In this document: positions 1 through 8,826 of the stretch, one piece after another
Numbering within the stretch: position 1 is the stretch's first letter
Layout of the letters: each line of letters begins with the position of its first letter
DNA from: Gilvimarinus chinensis DSM 19667
Lineage (GTDB): Bacteria > Pseudomonadota > Gammaproteobacteria > Pseudomonadales > Cellvibrionaceae
NCBI RefSeq assembly: GCF_000377745.1
Contig: NZ_KB898706.1
Location: forward strand, 635,263-699,262
DNA: 64,000 bases
Reading direction: 5' to 3'
Program-made: the position numbers and the translations under genes
The notes under the pieces: model-generated
The model's database searches: none
What the model saw: only the letters and a program-made list of their open reading frames with translations
What the model was told of the DNA's origin: nothing

Positions 1-30
1 GGATGCTCTAACCCTCTGAGCTTCGGGCAA
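1..30 (-). pseudogene. 5' half of a degenerate or truncated tRNA-like sequence
   Basis: Read on the minus strand this stretch has a tRNA D-arm (GCTC, a D-loop with GGTTA, GAGC) and matches the complete tRNA at 67-143 through the D-arm and the first anticodon-stem bases. The acceptor part differs and the universally conserved U8 is A. The 3' half is outside the window, so a divergent functional tRNA cannot be excluded. It lies beyond the terminator of the preceding operon. A decayed tandem duplicate is my inference. Confidence 0.35.
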
Positions 31-31
31 T

Positions 32-61
32 AAAAAAGCCACTAACCGAGGATAGTGGCTT
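32..61 (-). terminator. Rho-independent terminator after rpoD/tRNA
   Basis: On the minus strand a perfect 9-bp stem (AAGCCACTA / TAGTGGCTT, 53-61 and 36-44) with an 8-nt loop is followed by a run of T. It lies just past the tRNA 3' end and would end the rpsU-yqeY-dnaG-rpoD-tRNA transcription unit, or the tRNA's own transcript. Confidence 0.85.
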
Positions 62-66
62 CTGTA

Positions 67-143
67 TGGTGGGCCCGCCCAGACTTGAACTGGGGACCTG
101 CCGATTATGAGTCGGATGCTCTAACCAACTGAGCTACGGGCCC
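67..143 (-). tRNA. tRNA with CAU anticodon (tRNA-Ile2 favoured, or elongator tRNA-Met)
   Basis: A complete cloverleaf of 77 nt with encoded CCA can be drawn: acceptor GGGCCCG pairing with CGGGCCC, D-arm GCTC/GAGC, anticodon loop CTCATAA and T-arm CCCAG/CTGGG. The CAU anticodon is read either as elongator Met or, after lysidine modification, as Ile2. The enterobacterial tRNA near rpoD is ileX (Ile2), and the TTCAAGT T-loop resembles it, so Ile2 is favoured. The acceptor stem resembles neither E. coli tRNA closely. The identity is an inference that depends on whether TilS recognises it. Confidence 0.9.
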
Positions 144-252
144 TAAATAAATCTTCCTTCTACTACGTCAGCGACTTATATTTCTTAACTTCAGTCGCCG
201 CGCAGTCATCAAGAAGCGGCATTATAGCCCGCTCCTGATTCTTGTAAATCCC

Positions 253-2067
253 TTATTCGTCTAAGAAGCTGCGCAGGTGGTCGGAGCGCGAAGGATGGCG
301 CAGCTTGCGCAGTGCCTTGGCTTCGATCTGACGGATACGCTCGCGGGTTACATCGAATTGTTTGCCCACTTCTTCCAACGTGTGGTCGGTGTTCATGTCG
401 ATACCAAAACGCATGCGCAGCACTTTGGCTTCGCGTGCGGTCAGCCCCGCTAATACTTCGCGGGTAGATTCGGTCAGGCCGATGCTGGTGGCCGACTCCA
501 CCGGTGAAACGATGGTGGTGTCTTCGATAAAGTCGCCCAGATGAGAGTCTTCATCGTCGCCAATGGGAGTTTCCATCGAGATGGGCTCTTTGGCAATTTT
601 CAGCACTTTGCGAACTTTGTCTTCCGGCATTTCCATGCGTTCGCCCAGCTCTTCGGGAGTGGGTTCACGACCCATTTCCTGCAGCATTTGGCGTGAGACG
701 CGGTTCAGCTTGTTGATGGTTTCGATCATGTGCACCGGGATACGGATGGTGCGTGCCTGGTCCGCAATAGAGCGGGTGATGGCCTGACGAATCCACCAAG
801 TGGCGTAGGTCGAAAATTTGTAACCGCGACGGTATTCGAATTTGTCTACGGCTTTCATCAAACCGATGTTGCCTTCCTGAATCAGATCAAGGAACTGCAA
901 ACCCCGGTTGGTGTATTTTTTCGCGATAGAAATCACCAGGCGCAGGTTGGCCTCGACCATTTCCTTCTTGGCGCGGCGGGCGCGCGCTTCGCCAATAGAC
1001 ATGCGACGGTTGATGTCTTTGATGGCCGCCAGGCTCAGGCCGCTGTCTTCTTCAACCTGCTGCAACTTGCGTTGCGCGCGAGTGATTTCGGCTTCATACG
1101 GCTTGAGTGCTTCTGAGTAATCGCGTTTTTTCTTGATGATTTCGGCGATCCACTCATCGTTGGACTCGTTACCGGGAAACTCTTTAACAAAGGTCTTACG
1201 CGGCATTTTTGCACGGCGCACGCACAGCTCCATAATCGCGCGCTCTTCCTGGCGGGCGCGGTCGAGAATGCTGCGTACATTGACGTAAATGGGATCGAAC
1301 TGGCGCGGCGGCAATTTAAAGAATTTAAAAATTTCGCCCAGCTCATTCAGTTCTTTATCGGCCTGTTTGCTGTCGCGGCCGTGTTTTTCTGCGGCTTTTT
1401 CAGCTTTGGCCAATTGCTTTTTCAGTGCACCAAAGCGCTCTTTAGCTTCTTCGGGGTCGACGCCAGAGGTGCTTTCTTCTTCATCGTCGTCGCTATCGCT
1501 GTCGTCATTCTTTGACGGTGCGGCACCGGCGGTGGGAATTTCGTCGGACGGATCGAGCCAGCCAATGATGACATCGGCCAGGCGGCGTTCTTCTTTTTCC
1601 ACCAGCTCGTATTCATTGATGACCTGCTGTACCGAGCCGGGCCAGTAAGAAATGGCGTGCATCAGCTCGCGCACACCTTCTTCAATGCGTTTGGCAATGG
1701 CGATTTCGCCTTCGCGCGTCAGCAATTCAACCGTACCCATTTCACGCATGTACATGCGTACGGGGTCGGTGGTGCGGCCCGCTTCGGTTTCTACGGCCGC
1801 CAGAGCAGCAGCGGCTTCAGCGGCGGCGATTTCGTCGGCAGATGAGTCGCCATCGGCCATCAAAAGATCATCGGCATTGGGCGCTTGTTCGAAAACGCGG
1901 ATGCCCATGTCGTTGATCATTTGGATGATGTCTTCGACCTGATCGGGATCTGAGATGTCCTCGGGCAGGTGGTCATTAACCTCGGAGTAGGTCAGGTAAC
2001 CCTGTTCTTTACCACGAGCAATGAGCTCTTTGATGCGAGACTGTTGCTGTTTAGCGTCGTCAGCCAT
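253..2067 (-). CDS. rpoD: RNA polymerase primary sigma factor RpoD (sigma-70)
   Basis: This is the housekeeping sigma factor that directs RNA polymerase to -35/-10 promoters. At 604 residues it is close to the E. coli protein (613). Region 1.1 covers about residues 1-80 and region 1.2 starts at [11 protein letters not shown] (101-111). A non-conserved region carries an Asp/Glu/Ser-rich insert at about 186-206. Regions 2.1-2.4 follow at about 374-450, with the aromatic WW at 424-425 for promoter melting. Region 4.2, with the [14 protein letters not shown] helix-turn-helix, lies at about 573-586. It is the last protein gene of the rpsU-yqeY-dnaG-rpoD cluster and is followed by a tRNA and terminator. 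Confidence 0.99.
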   Translation of the reverse strand: MADDAKQQQSRIKELIARGKEQGYLTYSEVNDHLPEDISDPDQVEDIIQMINDMGIRVFEQAPNADDLLMADGDSSADEIAAAEAAAALAAVETEAGRTTDPVRMYMREMGTVELLTREGEIAIAKRIEEGVRELMHAISYWPGSVQQVINEYELVEKEERRLADVIIGWLDPSDEIPTAGAAPSKNDDSDSDDDEEESTSGVDPEEAKERFGALKKQLAKAEKAAEKHGRDSKQADKELNELGEIFKFFKLPPRQFDPIYVNVRSILDRARQEERAIMELCVRRAKMPRKTFVKEFPGNESNDEWIAEIIKKKRDYSEALKPYEAEITRAQRKLQQVEEDSGLSLAAIKDINRRMSIGEARARRAKKEMVEANLRLVISIAKKYTNRGLQFLDLIQEGNIGLMKAVDKFEYRRGYKFSTYATWWIRQAITRSIADQARTIRIPVHMIETINKLNRVSRQMLQEMGREPTPEELGERMEMPEDKVRKVLKIAKEPISMETPIGDDEDSHLGDFIEDTTIVSPVESATSIGLTESTREVLAGLTAREAKVLRMRFGIDMNTDHTLEEVGKQFDVTRERIRQIEAKALRKLRHPSRSDHLRSFLDE

Positions 2068-2179
2068 TCGATACCCTGTGAAAGTAGCAGTTAAAAAGCA
2101 AGCGCGGGATTATAGCGCAAACGGTGGCGTCACTTCTAGGAATTTCAAGGTGAATAAGGGGTTGAAGCGGGAAAAAAGT

Positions 2180-4150
2180 TTATTTTTCCCGGCCGATGGC
2201 TTTTGCCACCAAGGCATCTTTTTCCTCGCGCGACATTTGTTTGGCCTCTGGGCTTTTCAGTCGCGCCAGCGCTTGAGCGCGGCGGCTTTTTGCTTGCAGC
2301 TCGCGGATTTTGCTCAGGCTGGACTCGAGGGCGGCGCGATGATTGTAAGTGTGCTCGCTGTCGGTTTCCTTGCGGGTCAGGCTTGTGGCCGAAAGCAGCA
2401 GGTCATTGCCCGCTACGGCCGCCAGGCGGTCGGATTCCTCTTCGCCGTAATTGGCACGCCAGTGGCCCAGTATGTGGGGCAGCTGGTAATGGCTGCGTTC
2501 GTGCAAGAGCTTTAAGAGGCGCCCCAGACGACGCAGCTCAATGTTGTCTTGATTGAGCCAGAACTCGTGCTCGGGTTCGGCGTCGGCCAGCTCTGGGTGC
2601 GCTAACAGTAATGCCATGGCCTTTTGCTGGGGCGGCATTAGGTAGCGGCTGGCAGGCTGGGCCGGTTCGGGGGCGTGTGCCGGTGCTACTGGTGCAGGCT
2701 CGTAGTCCAGTGGTGGCATCTCTGCTGCTGGGTAATAGTCGTCCGGCGGGGGGATATCTTCCAGTGGTGGCTGCAGCTCATCTACGCGAATTCTTGCCAC
2801 GGGCTCTGGTTCCGTCGCCGGTACCGGGGCTGCGCTGGGCAGTGTTTCGGGTGTTTCTACCAGTTCTTCAAGGGTGGCGCGACTCAGCCCTGTTCGACTG
2901 GCCAGTGAGTCGAACATAAGCTCACGAAAGACGCCTTTGGGGAGTTTTTCCAGCAAGGGGGCGGCGCGTTTGCTTAAGTGGGCGCGACCTTCCATCGTGC
3001 GAATGTTGATGCCTTCGGCGGCGGCATCGAATAAATAATCTTCCAGCGGCACCGCCATATTGATGAGGTTTTCAAATTTCTCCGGGCCTATCTGGCGCAC
3101 CAGGGTGTCTGGGTCTTCGCCTTCTGGTAAAAACAAAAACTTCACCGTGCGGCCGTCGGTCATGGCGGGAAGCGAGGCTTCCAGGGCGCGGGTGGCGGCA
3201 CGGCGCCCAGCGCTGTCACCGTCAAAGCAAAACACCACTTCGCTGGTGTAGCGAAAGGCGCGCTCCAGGTGATCTTCGCCGCAGGCTGTGCCCAGAGTGG
3301 CGACGCCGTAGCGAATGCCAAACTGCGCCAGGCTGACCACATCCATATAGCCTTCCACCACTAATAGGCGCGGCAGGTTGCGGTAGGCTTCGCGTGCTTC
3401 GTACAGGCCGTAAAGTTCACGACCTTTGTGGAATACCGGGGTTTCGGGGGAGTTCAGGTATTTGGGTTTGTCGTCGCCCAGCACCCGGCCGCCAAAACCG
3501 ATAACACGGCCGCGTGTGTCGCGAATGGGGAAGACGATGCGAAAACGAAAGCGGTCGTAGAGTCGGTCGCTGTTATCTGGCTGGATAAGCATGCCAGAGG
3601 TCAGCAGTCCATCTTTTGCTTCGCCGTTGGTGCCAAGCGCGCTGAGTAAGTTGTCCCAGCCCGGGGGGGCGTAGCCAATGCCGTAATCTCGCGCTATGCG
3701 GCCGTCAAGTCCGCGGCTTTTCAGGTAATCGACGGCTTTGCTACGCCCGGGATGCTCGCGCAGCTGCAGTTGGTAAAAATCGCTGGATTTTTCCAGCAGC
3801 TCGTAAAGGCGTTTGCGCAGTCGGTCCTGTTTTGAGGCACCGGGGCTGGCTTCTTCTTTGGGTACATCCAGTCCGCACAGGTGGGCCAGTTGTTCAACCG
3901 CTTCGGGAAAGCCGACGCGCTCATAGTCCATCAAAAAGCCAACGGCATTACCACTGGCACCGCAACCAAAGCAGTAATAAAACTGTTTATCGGGGCTGAC
4001 GGTGAAGGAGGGGGTTTTTTCGTCGTGAAAAGGGCAGCAGGCGGAGTAGTTTTTACCGGTCTTTTTCAGCTTGACGCGGTGATCCACCACTTCGACGATG
4101 TCGACGCGGTCAAGCAGTTCATCAATAAAGGGTTGGGGGATGCGGCTCAT
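2180..4150 (-). CDS. dnaG: DNA primase DnaG
   Basis: DnaG synthesises RNA primers for chromosomal replication and is recruited by the DnaB helicase. The 656-residue protein has an N-terminal CHC2 zinc finger (C39, H42, C60, C63). The TOPRIM catalytic core has E266 in VVEGYMD and the acidic pair D310/D312 in FDGDSAG. A long Pro/Glu-rich linker (about 440-500) separates this core from a C-terminal helicase-binding domain (about 505-656). The linker is longer and more acidic than the short hinge of E. coli DnaG. The gene lies between the yqeY-like gene and rpoD on the same strand, the conserved macromolecular-synthesis operon order. Confidence 0.98.
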   Translation of the reverse strand: MSRIPQPFIDELLDRVDIVEVVDHRVKLKKTGKNYSACCPFHDEKTPSFTVSPDKQFYYCFGCGASGNAVGFLMDYERVGFPEAVEQLAHLCGLDVPKEEASPGASKQDRLRKRLYELLEKSSDFYQLQLREHPGRSKAVDYLKSRGLDGRIARDYGIGYAPPGWDNLLSALGTNGEAKDGLLTSGMLIQPDNSDRLYDRFRFRIVFPIRDTRGRVIGFGGRVLGDDKPKYLNSPETPVFHKGRELYGLYEAREAYRNLPRLLVVEGYMDVVSLAQFGIRYGVATLGTACGEDHLERAFRYTSEVVFCFDGDSAGRRAATRALEASLPAMTDGRTVKFLFLPEGEDPDTLVRQIGPEKFENLINMAVPLEDYLFDAAAEGINIRTMEGRAHLSKRAAPLLEKLPKGVFRELMFDSLASRTGLSRATLEELVETPETLPSAAPVPATEPEPVARIRVDELQPPLEDIPPPDDYYPAAEMPPLDYEPAPVAPAHAPEPAQPASRYLMPPQQKAMALLLAHPELADAEPEHEFWLNQDNIELRRLGRLLKLLHERSHYQLPHILGHWRANYGEEESDRLAAVAGNDLLLSATSLTRKETDSEHTYNHRAALESSLSKIRELQAKSRRAQALARLKSPEAKQMSREEKDALVAKAIGREK

Positions 4151-4191
4151 GGAGTGATTTTACGGTGTCCGTGAGCCGAAGGAAATGCAAT

Positions 4192-4641
4192 TCAACCGAG
4201 CGAGGCTTTAATCCGCTTGCTTACTTCGGCCATGTCGGCGCGGCCCTGTACCTGAGGTTTAACCAGGCCCATGATTTTGCCCATGTCGCGCATTTCATTG
4301 GCCCCGGTTTGCGCAATGGCTTTATCGACAATTTCGTCCAGCTCGGCGCTGCTGAGCGGCTGCGGCAAGAACTCTTGAATAATGACGCTTTCCGATTGTT
4401 CTTGCTCGGCCAGTTCGGTGCGGCCCGCCTCTTGGTACTGGGCGATAGAATCGCGGCGCTGTTTGAGCATTTTGTCGAGCACGGCTAAAACTCGTGCGTC
4501 ATCCAGCTCGATGCGCTCGTCAACTTCAATTCGTTTAAATTCCGCCATGACTAAACGCAAAACAGCCACGCGTGCCTTTTCTTTGGCTCGCATGGCGGTT
4601 TTAAGCTCGTCATTAATACGGGATTTTAGCTCAGAGGCCAT
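4192..4641 (-). CDS. GatB/YqeY domain-containing protein
   Basis: The 149-residue protein matches the stand-alone YqeY family: it opens with SELKSRINDELKTAMRAKEK and ends in a small helical domain (PQPLSSAELDEIVDKAI... and MGKIMGLVKPQVQGRAD) shared with the tail of GatB and GatE amidotransferase subunits. In those enzymes the tail contacts tRNA, but the role of free YqeY proteins is not settled. The gene sits between rpsU and dnaG, 41 bp upstream of dnaG and 60 bp downstream of rpsU, so co-transcription with translation and replication genes is likely. Confidence 0.95.
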   Translation of the reverse strand: MASELKSRINDELKTAMRAKEKARVAVLRLVMAEFKRIEVDERIELDDARVLAVLDKMLKQRRDSIAQYQEAGRTELAEQEQSESVIIQEFLPQPLSSAELDEIVDKAIAQTGANEMRDMGKIMGLVKPQVQGRADMAEVSKRIKASLG

Positions 4642-4701
4642 AATCTACCCTATTGTATGCAGAGCGTGTGGTCCGGCTGCCAAAAGACAGCCGGCTCCAA
4701 C

Positions 4702-4917
4702 TTAGTACAGACGCTGGAATTTACGAGATTCGCGTTGTACTTTCTTGGCGTGGCGCTTAACGGCGGCCGCCATGTTGCGTTTGCGTACAGCGGTGGGCTT
4801 CTCGTAAAACTCGCGGCTGCGAACTTCGGCCAATACACCTGCTTTTTCGCAAGCGCGCTTGAAACGACGCAGAGCGACGTCAAACGGCTCGTTTTCTTTA
4901 ATCTTTACTGAAGGCAT
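4702..4917 (-). CDS. rpsU: 30S ribosomal protein bS21
   Basis: bS21 is a small, very basic protein of the 30S subunit platform that helps initiation on structured mRNAs. The start at 4917 gives the canonical 71-residue protein beginning [20 protein letters not shown]. An upstream in-frame extension to 5166 exists but overlaps the divergent tsaD and the promoter, so it was rejected. It is the first gene of the operon, read from a good sigma-70 promoter at 4968-4996, 51 nt upstream of the start codon. Confidence 0.99.
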   Translation of the reverse strand: MPSVKIKENEPFDVALRRFKRACEKAGVLAEVRSREFYEKPTAVRKRNMAAAVKRHAKKVQRESRKFQRLY

Positions 4918-4967
4918 GCTTTTACCTTTGGTTGAACAAAAAATGTCTAACGTTCTAAGGGTGCGGG

Positions 4968-4996
4968 ATTCTATACACTTCGCACTCAGCCTGCAA
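4968..4996 (-). promoter_or_regulatory. sigma-70 promoter of rpsU
   Basis: On the minus strand TTGCAG (4996-4991) and TAGAAT (4973-4968) are separated by exactly 17 bp, which is a strong consensus-like match. It faces rpsU and is the natural start of the macromolecular-synthesis operon. Confidence 0.75.
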
Positions 4997-5087
4997 GCGC
5001 TTCTTGCGTGTTTTTTACGGTCGCGGCTGGCCCCAGACAAAAGGGATCTATATGATAGCGGGCTTTTACCGGAGACGGGCGTAAAAC

Positions 5088-6116
5088 ATGCGAGTACTGG
5101 GCATTGAAACCTCCTGCGATGAAACCGGAATTGCACTCTTTGATACCGAAAAGGGGCTATTGGCACACGATCTGTATTCGCAAATAGCGGTTCACGCAGA
5201 ATACGGTGGCGTAGTGCCCGAGTTGGCCTCGCGCGATCATGTGCGCAAGATTCTGCCGCTCATAAAGGAGGTGGTCGCCAAGGCCGGTTTGCAGCTTAGT
5301 GATATTGATGGCGTTGCCTACACCGCGGGCCCAGGATTAGTGGGGGCGTTGATGGTGGGCGCCAGTGTCGGCCGGGCGCTGGCTTATGCTTGGGATGTTC
5401 CCGCCATCGGCGTACACCATATGGAAGGGCACCTACTGGCCCCCATGCTTGAAGACACACCGCCTGAGTTTCCTTTTGTCGCGTTGCTGGTGTCTGGTGG
5501 CCATACTCAGCTGGTGAAAGTAGAGGGCATTGGTCGTTACGAGCTGCTCGGCGAATCGTTAGACGACGCCGCTGGTGAGGCTTTTGACAAGGCCGCCAAA
5601 ATGCTCGATTTAGATTATCCCGGTGGCCCGCATGTGGCGCGGCTGGCCGAGCAAGGTACCGTGGGGCGTTTCACCTTTCCCCGCCCCATGATTGATCGTC
5701 CCGGGCTGGACTTTAGTTTTTCAGGCTTAAAAACGTATACGCTTAATACGGTTGCTGAGCATAAAGATGGAGACGGATTGCCGGACGATCAAACCTGTGC
5801 CGACATTGCCCGCGCCTTTGAGGAGGCCGTGGTTTCCACCTTGGTGATTAAGTGTCGCAGGGCGCTCGAGGCAACAGGTTTTAAGCGTCTGGTCATTGCA
5901 GGCGGGGTGTCAGCTAACAAACGTTTGCGCGCTGAGCTAGAGACAGCGCTGCAAAAAATCGGCGCTCAGGTGTTTTATGCGCGTCATGAGTTTTGTACCG
6001 ACAATGGTGCCATGATTGCCTACGCGGGTGCGCAACGCTTGGCGGCGGGGCAAAACGAAGGCTTGGCGATTAATGTACGCCCTCGCTGGCCTTTGGACAC
6101 TCTGCCACCTTTATAA
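5088..6116 (+). CDS. tsaD: tRNA N6-threonylcarbamoyladenosine synthase subunit TsaD
   Basis: TsaD transfers the threonylcarbamoyl group to A37 of ANN-decoding tRNAs, working with TsaB, TsaC and TsaE. The 342-residue ASKHA-fold protein shows the N-terminal phosphate motif GIETSCDET (5-13), the metal-binding HMEGH (H111, H115), and the C-terminal motifs [13 protein letters not shown] and [12 protein letters not shown]. Length matches the family. It is divergent from rpsU, the usual arrangement in gammaproteobacteria, with about 170 bp between the start codons. The ribosome-binding site is weak. Confidence 0.98.
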   Translation: MRVLGIETSCDETGIALFDTEKGLLAHDLYSQIAVHAEYGGVVPELASRDHVRKILPLIKEVVAKAGLQLSDIDGVAYTAGPGLVGALMVGASVGRALAYAWDVPAIGVHHMEGHLLAPMLEDTPPEFPFVALLVSGGHTQLVKVEGIGRYELLGESLDDAAGEAFDKAAKMLDLDYPGGPHVARLAEQGTVGRFTFPRPMIDRPGLDFSFSGLKTYTLNTVAEHKDGDGLPDDQTCADIARAFEEAVVSTLVIKCRRALEATGFKRLVIAGGVSANKRLRAELETALQKIGAQVFYARHEFCTDNGAMIAYAGAQRLAAGQNEGLAINVRPRWPLDTLPPL

Positions 6117-6165
6117 AAACTCGCGGGTAGCCTTCTGCGCGGTTGAACACTAAAAAGAGAAATTC

Positions 6166-6525
6166 ATGGATATCGTCTATATCAGAGATCTGCAAATCCA
6201 AACCATTATTGGTATTTACGACTGGGAGCGCGAGGTGCGCCAGACGGTAAGCGTTGATTTAGAAATGGCCAGCGATATACGTCGTGCGGCCGAGACGGAC
6301 AATATTGAATTCGCCCTCAACTATAAAGCGGTGGCAAAGCGCATCATTGCCCATGTAGAAAACCGCAGCGCGCTTTTAGTGGAGTCTTTGGCGGAAGAAA
6401 TTGCCGCGCTGGTGCGCGAAGAGTTTAACGTGCCTTGGTTGCGTTTGCGTTTGAGTAAGCCGGGCGCATTGCGTGGTGCCAGAGATGTGGGTTTGATTAT
6501 CGAGCGGGGAGAAAAACCGGCATGA
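6166..6525 (+). CDS. folB: Dihydroneopterin aldolase FolB
   Basis: FolB converts 7,8-dihydroneopterin to 6-hydroxymethyl-dihydropterin and glycolaldehyde in folate synthesis. The 119-residue protein has the family start (MDIVYIRDLQIQTIIGIYDW), the conserved glutamate in the EREVRQ segment, the central NYKAVAKRI and the catalytic-lysine region LRLSKPGALRGA. It lies 49 bp after tsaD, and its last 4 bp overlap folK, so translation of the two consecutive pathway enzymes is probably coupled. Confidence 0.97.
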   Translation: MDIVYIRDLQIQTIIGIYDWEREVRQTVSVDLEMASDIRRAAETDNIEFALNYKAVAKRIIAHVENRSALLVESLAEEIAALVREEFNVPWLRLRLSKPGALRGARDVGLIIERGEKPA

Positions 6526-7049
6526 GCCGTGTTTATTTAAGCCTGGGCAGTAATATTAATCGCTATCGGCACATAGCCGCTGCGCTGGATGCGCTGGCGG
6601 TGGAGTTTGGGAGTTTGGATATATCGACTGTTTACGAAAGTGAGTCGGTAGGGTTTAACGGCCGCAATTTTTTGAATCTGGTGGTGGGGGGCAGTACCGG
6701 GCTCGCGGTGGGGGAGCTTTCCGCTAAACTGAAAAAAATAGAAGACGATAACGGCCGCAATCGACAGGGCCCCAAATTCAGCCCGCGGACTTTAGATATC
6801 GATATTCTCACGGTTGATAACGTTGTGGGTATGGTGGATGGGGTCGAGCTGCCACGAGATGAAATCACCAAAAATGCGTTTGTACTCTTACCGATGGCAG
6901 AGTTGGCTCCCGATGAGTTTCACCCCAGGCTCGGGCGCTCTTATGCACAACTTTGGCAGGATTATGACCAGCACTCGCAAAAGCTCTGGCCTGTGTCGTT
7001 TGTGTGGCGTGGCCAGGAAATTTCAGTGGCGCAAGAACAAAGCCGGTGA
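6522..7049 (+). CDS. folK: 2-amino-4-hydroxy-6-hydroxymethyldihydropteridine pyrophosphokinase FolK
   Basis: FolK pyrophosphorylates the pterin made by FolB, using ATP, before it is joined to p-aminobenzoate. The 175-residue protein begins YLSLGSNI and contains the HPPK signature GPKFSPRTLDIDIL, whose Arg/Asp residues bind ATP and Mg2+. The start overlaps the folB stop by 4 bp (ATGA). It converges on corA, with 56 bp between them and no convincing terminator. Confidence 0.96.
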   Translation: MSRVYLSLGSNINRYRHIAAALDALAVEFGSLDISTVYESESVGFNGRNFLNLVVGGSTGLAVGELSAKLKKIEDDNGRNRQGPKFSPRTLDIDILTVDNVVGMVDGVELPRDEITKNAFVLLPMAELAPDEFHPRLGRSYAQLWQDYDQHSQKLWPVSFVWRGQEISVAQEQSR

Positions 7050-7105
7050 GCCAAAAGGGGCGACGTTGTGGCCCCAGGCCCTCATTACACGCATCATTAC
7101 GCGAC

Positions 7106-8071
7106 TTATAGCCAGCGCAGTTTTTTAAACAATATCAGTAGTCCCGCACCAATCAATCCCATTATGCCCATGACAATAAAATAGCCGTGTTTAATGTGTA
7201 GCTCGGGGATGTACTCGAAATTCATGCCATAAATACCGGCAATAAATGTGAGAGGCACGAAGATGGCGGTAATAACCGTCAGTACGCGCATGGTGTTGTT
7301 GAGCATGTGTGAGGTGAGTGACAGGTAGCCTTCAATTAAATCACCACAAATCTCGTAGTACATGGTGGCTAAGCTGTGCACTCGCTCGCAGCGGTCGAAT
7401 AAATCTTGCAACGCATGAACGATGTCAGGCTCGGTGCGAATAAAAAGCTCGGGTGTTTCTTTTAGCAATGTTTGAGCGATACGTTCATGGTAGTTAAACA
7501 CGCGCTTTAATTTACGCAGGCGAGATTTGTAAGATATTAGTGTGCGCATTACCGCATCGCTAGGACTTTCCTGCATAGCGTCTTCTAGGTCGTTAATGCG
7601 CTCCTCAAACGCCAATACGGCGTCGAGATACCGCCCCACTGAATAATGCATAATGCGAATGGCCAGTAGCGCAGGCTGACGAATGAGCACGCTTTTACTG
7701 TCGTTCCAGTGTTGCTGGATACTGAGGGATTTGCCTTGATGAATGCTGATAAAACACTTTTCTGAGGCAAAAAGCGCAATGGGTACCAGCTCCACGTTTA
7801 GCTCATCATCAAAATGAGTAATGCCGCGATACAGAATTAATTCTTGATTCTCAAAACTTTCGGTTTTGGGTGGGTGCCGTTTGCGTTGTGCGTCTTCAAT
7901 TGCCAAAGGGTGGCAGTCAAGCGTACGTAATAGCTCGCGTTCTGCGCGTGGGTCTTCGCTCAGTATGTCTACCCATAAATGGCCGTCACCACTTTGCTGC
8001 CACTTGGCGACAAGTTCGACTCCGCCCGTGAGGCGCTCGCCTGATTCGCATAGCCAGAGAGTTTTTATCAT
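7106..8071 (-). CDS. corA: CorA-family magnesium/cobalt transporter
   Basis: CorA proteins are pentameric inner-membrane channels for Mg2+ and related divalent cations. The 321-residue protein has a large soluble N-terminal domain and two C-terminal transmembrane helices. The selectivity motif YGMNFEYIPEL has GMN at 282-284 between them. It is last in a minus-strand operon after cca and the pteridine reductase, 11 bp beyond the latter. ZntB-type zinc transporters share the fold, so the preferred metal is not proven by sequence. Confidence 0.93.
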   Translation of the reverse strand: MIKTLWLCESGERLTGGVELVAKWQQSGDGHLWVDILSEDPRAERELLRTLDCHPLAIEDAQRKRHPPKTESFENQELILYRGITHFDDELNVELVPIALFASEKCFISIHQGKSLSIQQHWNDSKSVLIRQPALLAIRIMHYSVGRYLDAVLAFEERINDLEDAMQESPSDAVMRTLISYKSRLRKLKRVFNYHERIAQTLLKETPELFIRTEPDIVHALQDLFDRCERVHSLATMYYEICGDLIEGYLSLTSHMLNNTMRVLTVITAIFVPLTFIAGIYGMNFEYIPELHIKHGYFIVMGIMGLIGAGLLILFKKLRWL

Positions 8072-8082
8072 AGCTTTACCTA

Positions 8083-8826
8083 TTACTGTTGCAGGCTGCG
8101 CCCGCCATCAACGGCAATAATTTGGCCGGTTATGTACGGGGCATCGTTAAGTAAAAACGCCACTGTGCGGGCAATGTCTTCAGGTTCTCCGCTGCGTTCT
8201 AACGCTATTTTGTTCAGTATAGAGTGTTGTTCGCTATCGCTCAGGGCGGCTTCATCTTCTGGCCAGGCGATGGCGCCCGGTGCGATACCGTTGACTCGTA
8301 CCTCGGGCGCCAGCTCCCGCGCCAGGGTCTTGGTTAGCATGACATTCCCCGCTTTTGCCATACAGTAAATGCTGTGGTTTTTCAGCGGGCGTTCGGCGTG
8401 AATGTCGGCAATGTTGATAATGCAGCCCCGACTAGCTCGCAGTGCCTGGCTAAGCTGTTGGCTGAGAAAAAAGGGCGCTTTTAAGTTGCTGGCAAATAAG
8501 TCGTCCCACTGCTGCTCGCTGGCCTGGCTCAGAGGGGTGGGATAAAAGCTGGAGGCGTTGTTAATCAATGCATTCAGCTGGCCCCACTGAGCGCAAGCGG
8601 CTTGAGCCAGTACGCTCAGCTCACCCATATTCGCCAAATCAGCCTGCAGGGTGAATGCACTGTTTGTGCGCTGCTGGTTTAACCGCTCGGCCAGTGTTGT
8701 GGCATCGCTGCCTGAGCGACGATAGTGAATGACTAAGTTCCAGTCTTGTTGGTGTAGGTGGGCTGCTATGGCAGCACCAATGCGGCGCGCACCTCCGGTA
8801 ATTAACGCAACGGGTCTTGCATTCAT
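8083..8826 (-). CDS. Pteridine reductase (FolM/PTR1-like short-chain dehydrogenase)
   Basis: This NADPH-dependent SDR most likely reduces dihydropterins such as dihydromonapterin or dihydrofolate. The 247-residue protein has the PTR1-type cofactor motif TGGARRIG (10-17), where the arginine distinguishes it from ordinary TGxxxGIG enzymes. It also has the pteridine-reductase active-site pattern D-X12-Y-X3-K (D141, Y154, K158). NNAS lies at 89-92 and the C-terminus ends TGQIIAVDGGRSL. The start overlaps the cca stop by 4 bp. The folB-folK genes converge on this operon, which fits a pterin role. The exact substrate is inferred. Confidence 0.88.
   Translation of the reverse strand: MNARPVALITGGARRIGAAIAAHLHQQDWNLVIHYRRSGSDATTLAERLNQQRTNSAFTLQADLANMGELSVLAQAACAQWGQLNALINNASSFYPTPLSQASEQQWDDLFASNLKAPFFLSQQLSQALRASRGCIINIADIHAERPLKNHSIYCMAKAGNVMLTKTLARELAPEVRVNGIAPGAIAWPEDEAALSDSEQHSILNKIALERSGEPEDIARTVAFLLNDAPYITGQIIAVDGGRSLQQ

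Noticed and set aside
730-1116. Plus-strand open frame of 128 codons within rpoD
   Set aside because: It is a shadow of the conserved sigma-factor gene on the minus strand, without domain or start signals.
4918-5166. N-terminal extension of rpsU to 154 residues
   Set aside because: It would cover the rpsU promoter and overlap tsaD. bS21 has 71 residues in this family.
7057-7075. GGGGC/GCCCC inverted repeat after folK as a terminator
   Set aside because: Only five base pairs, no T-run, so no more than a chance repeat.
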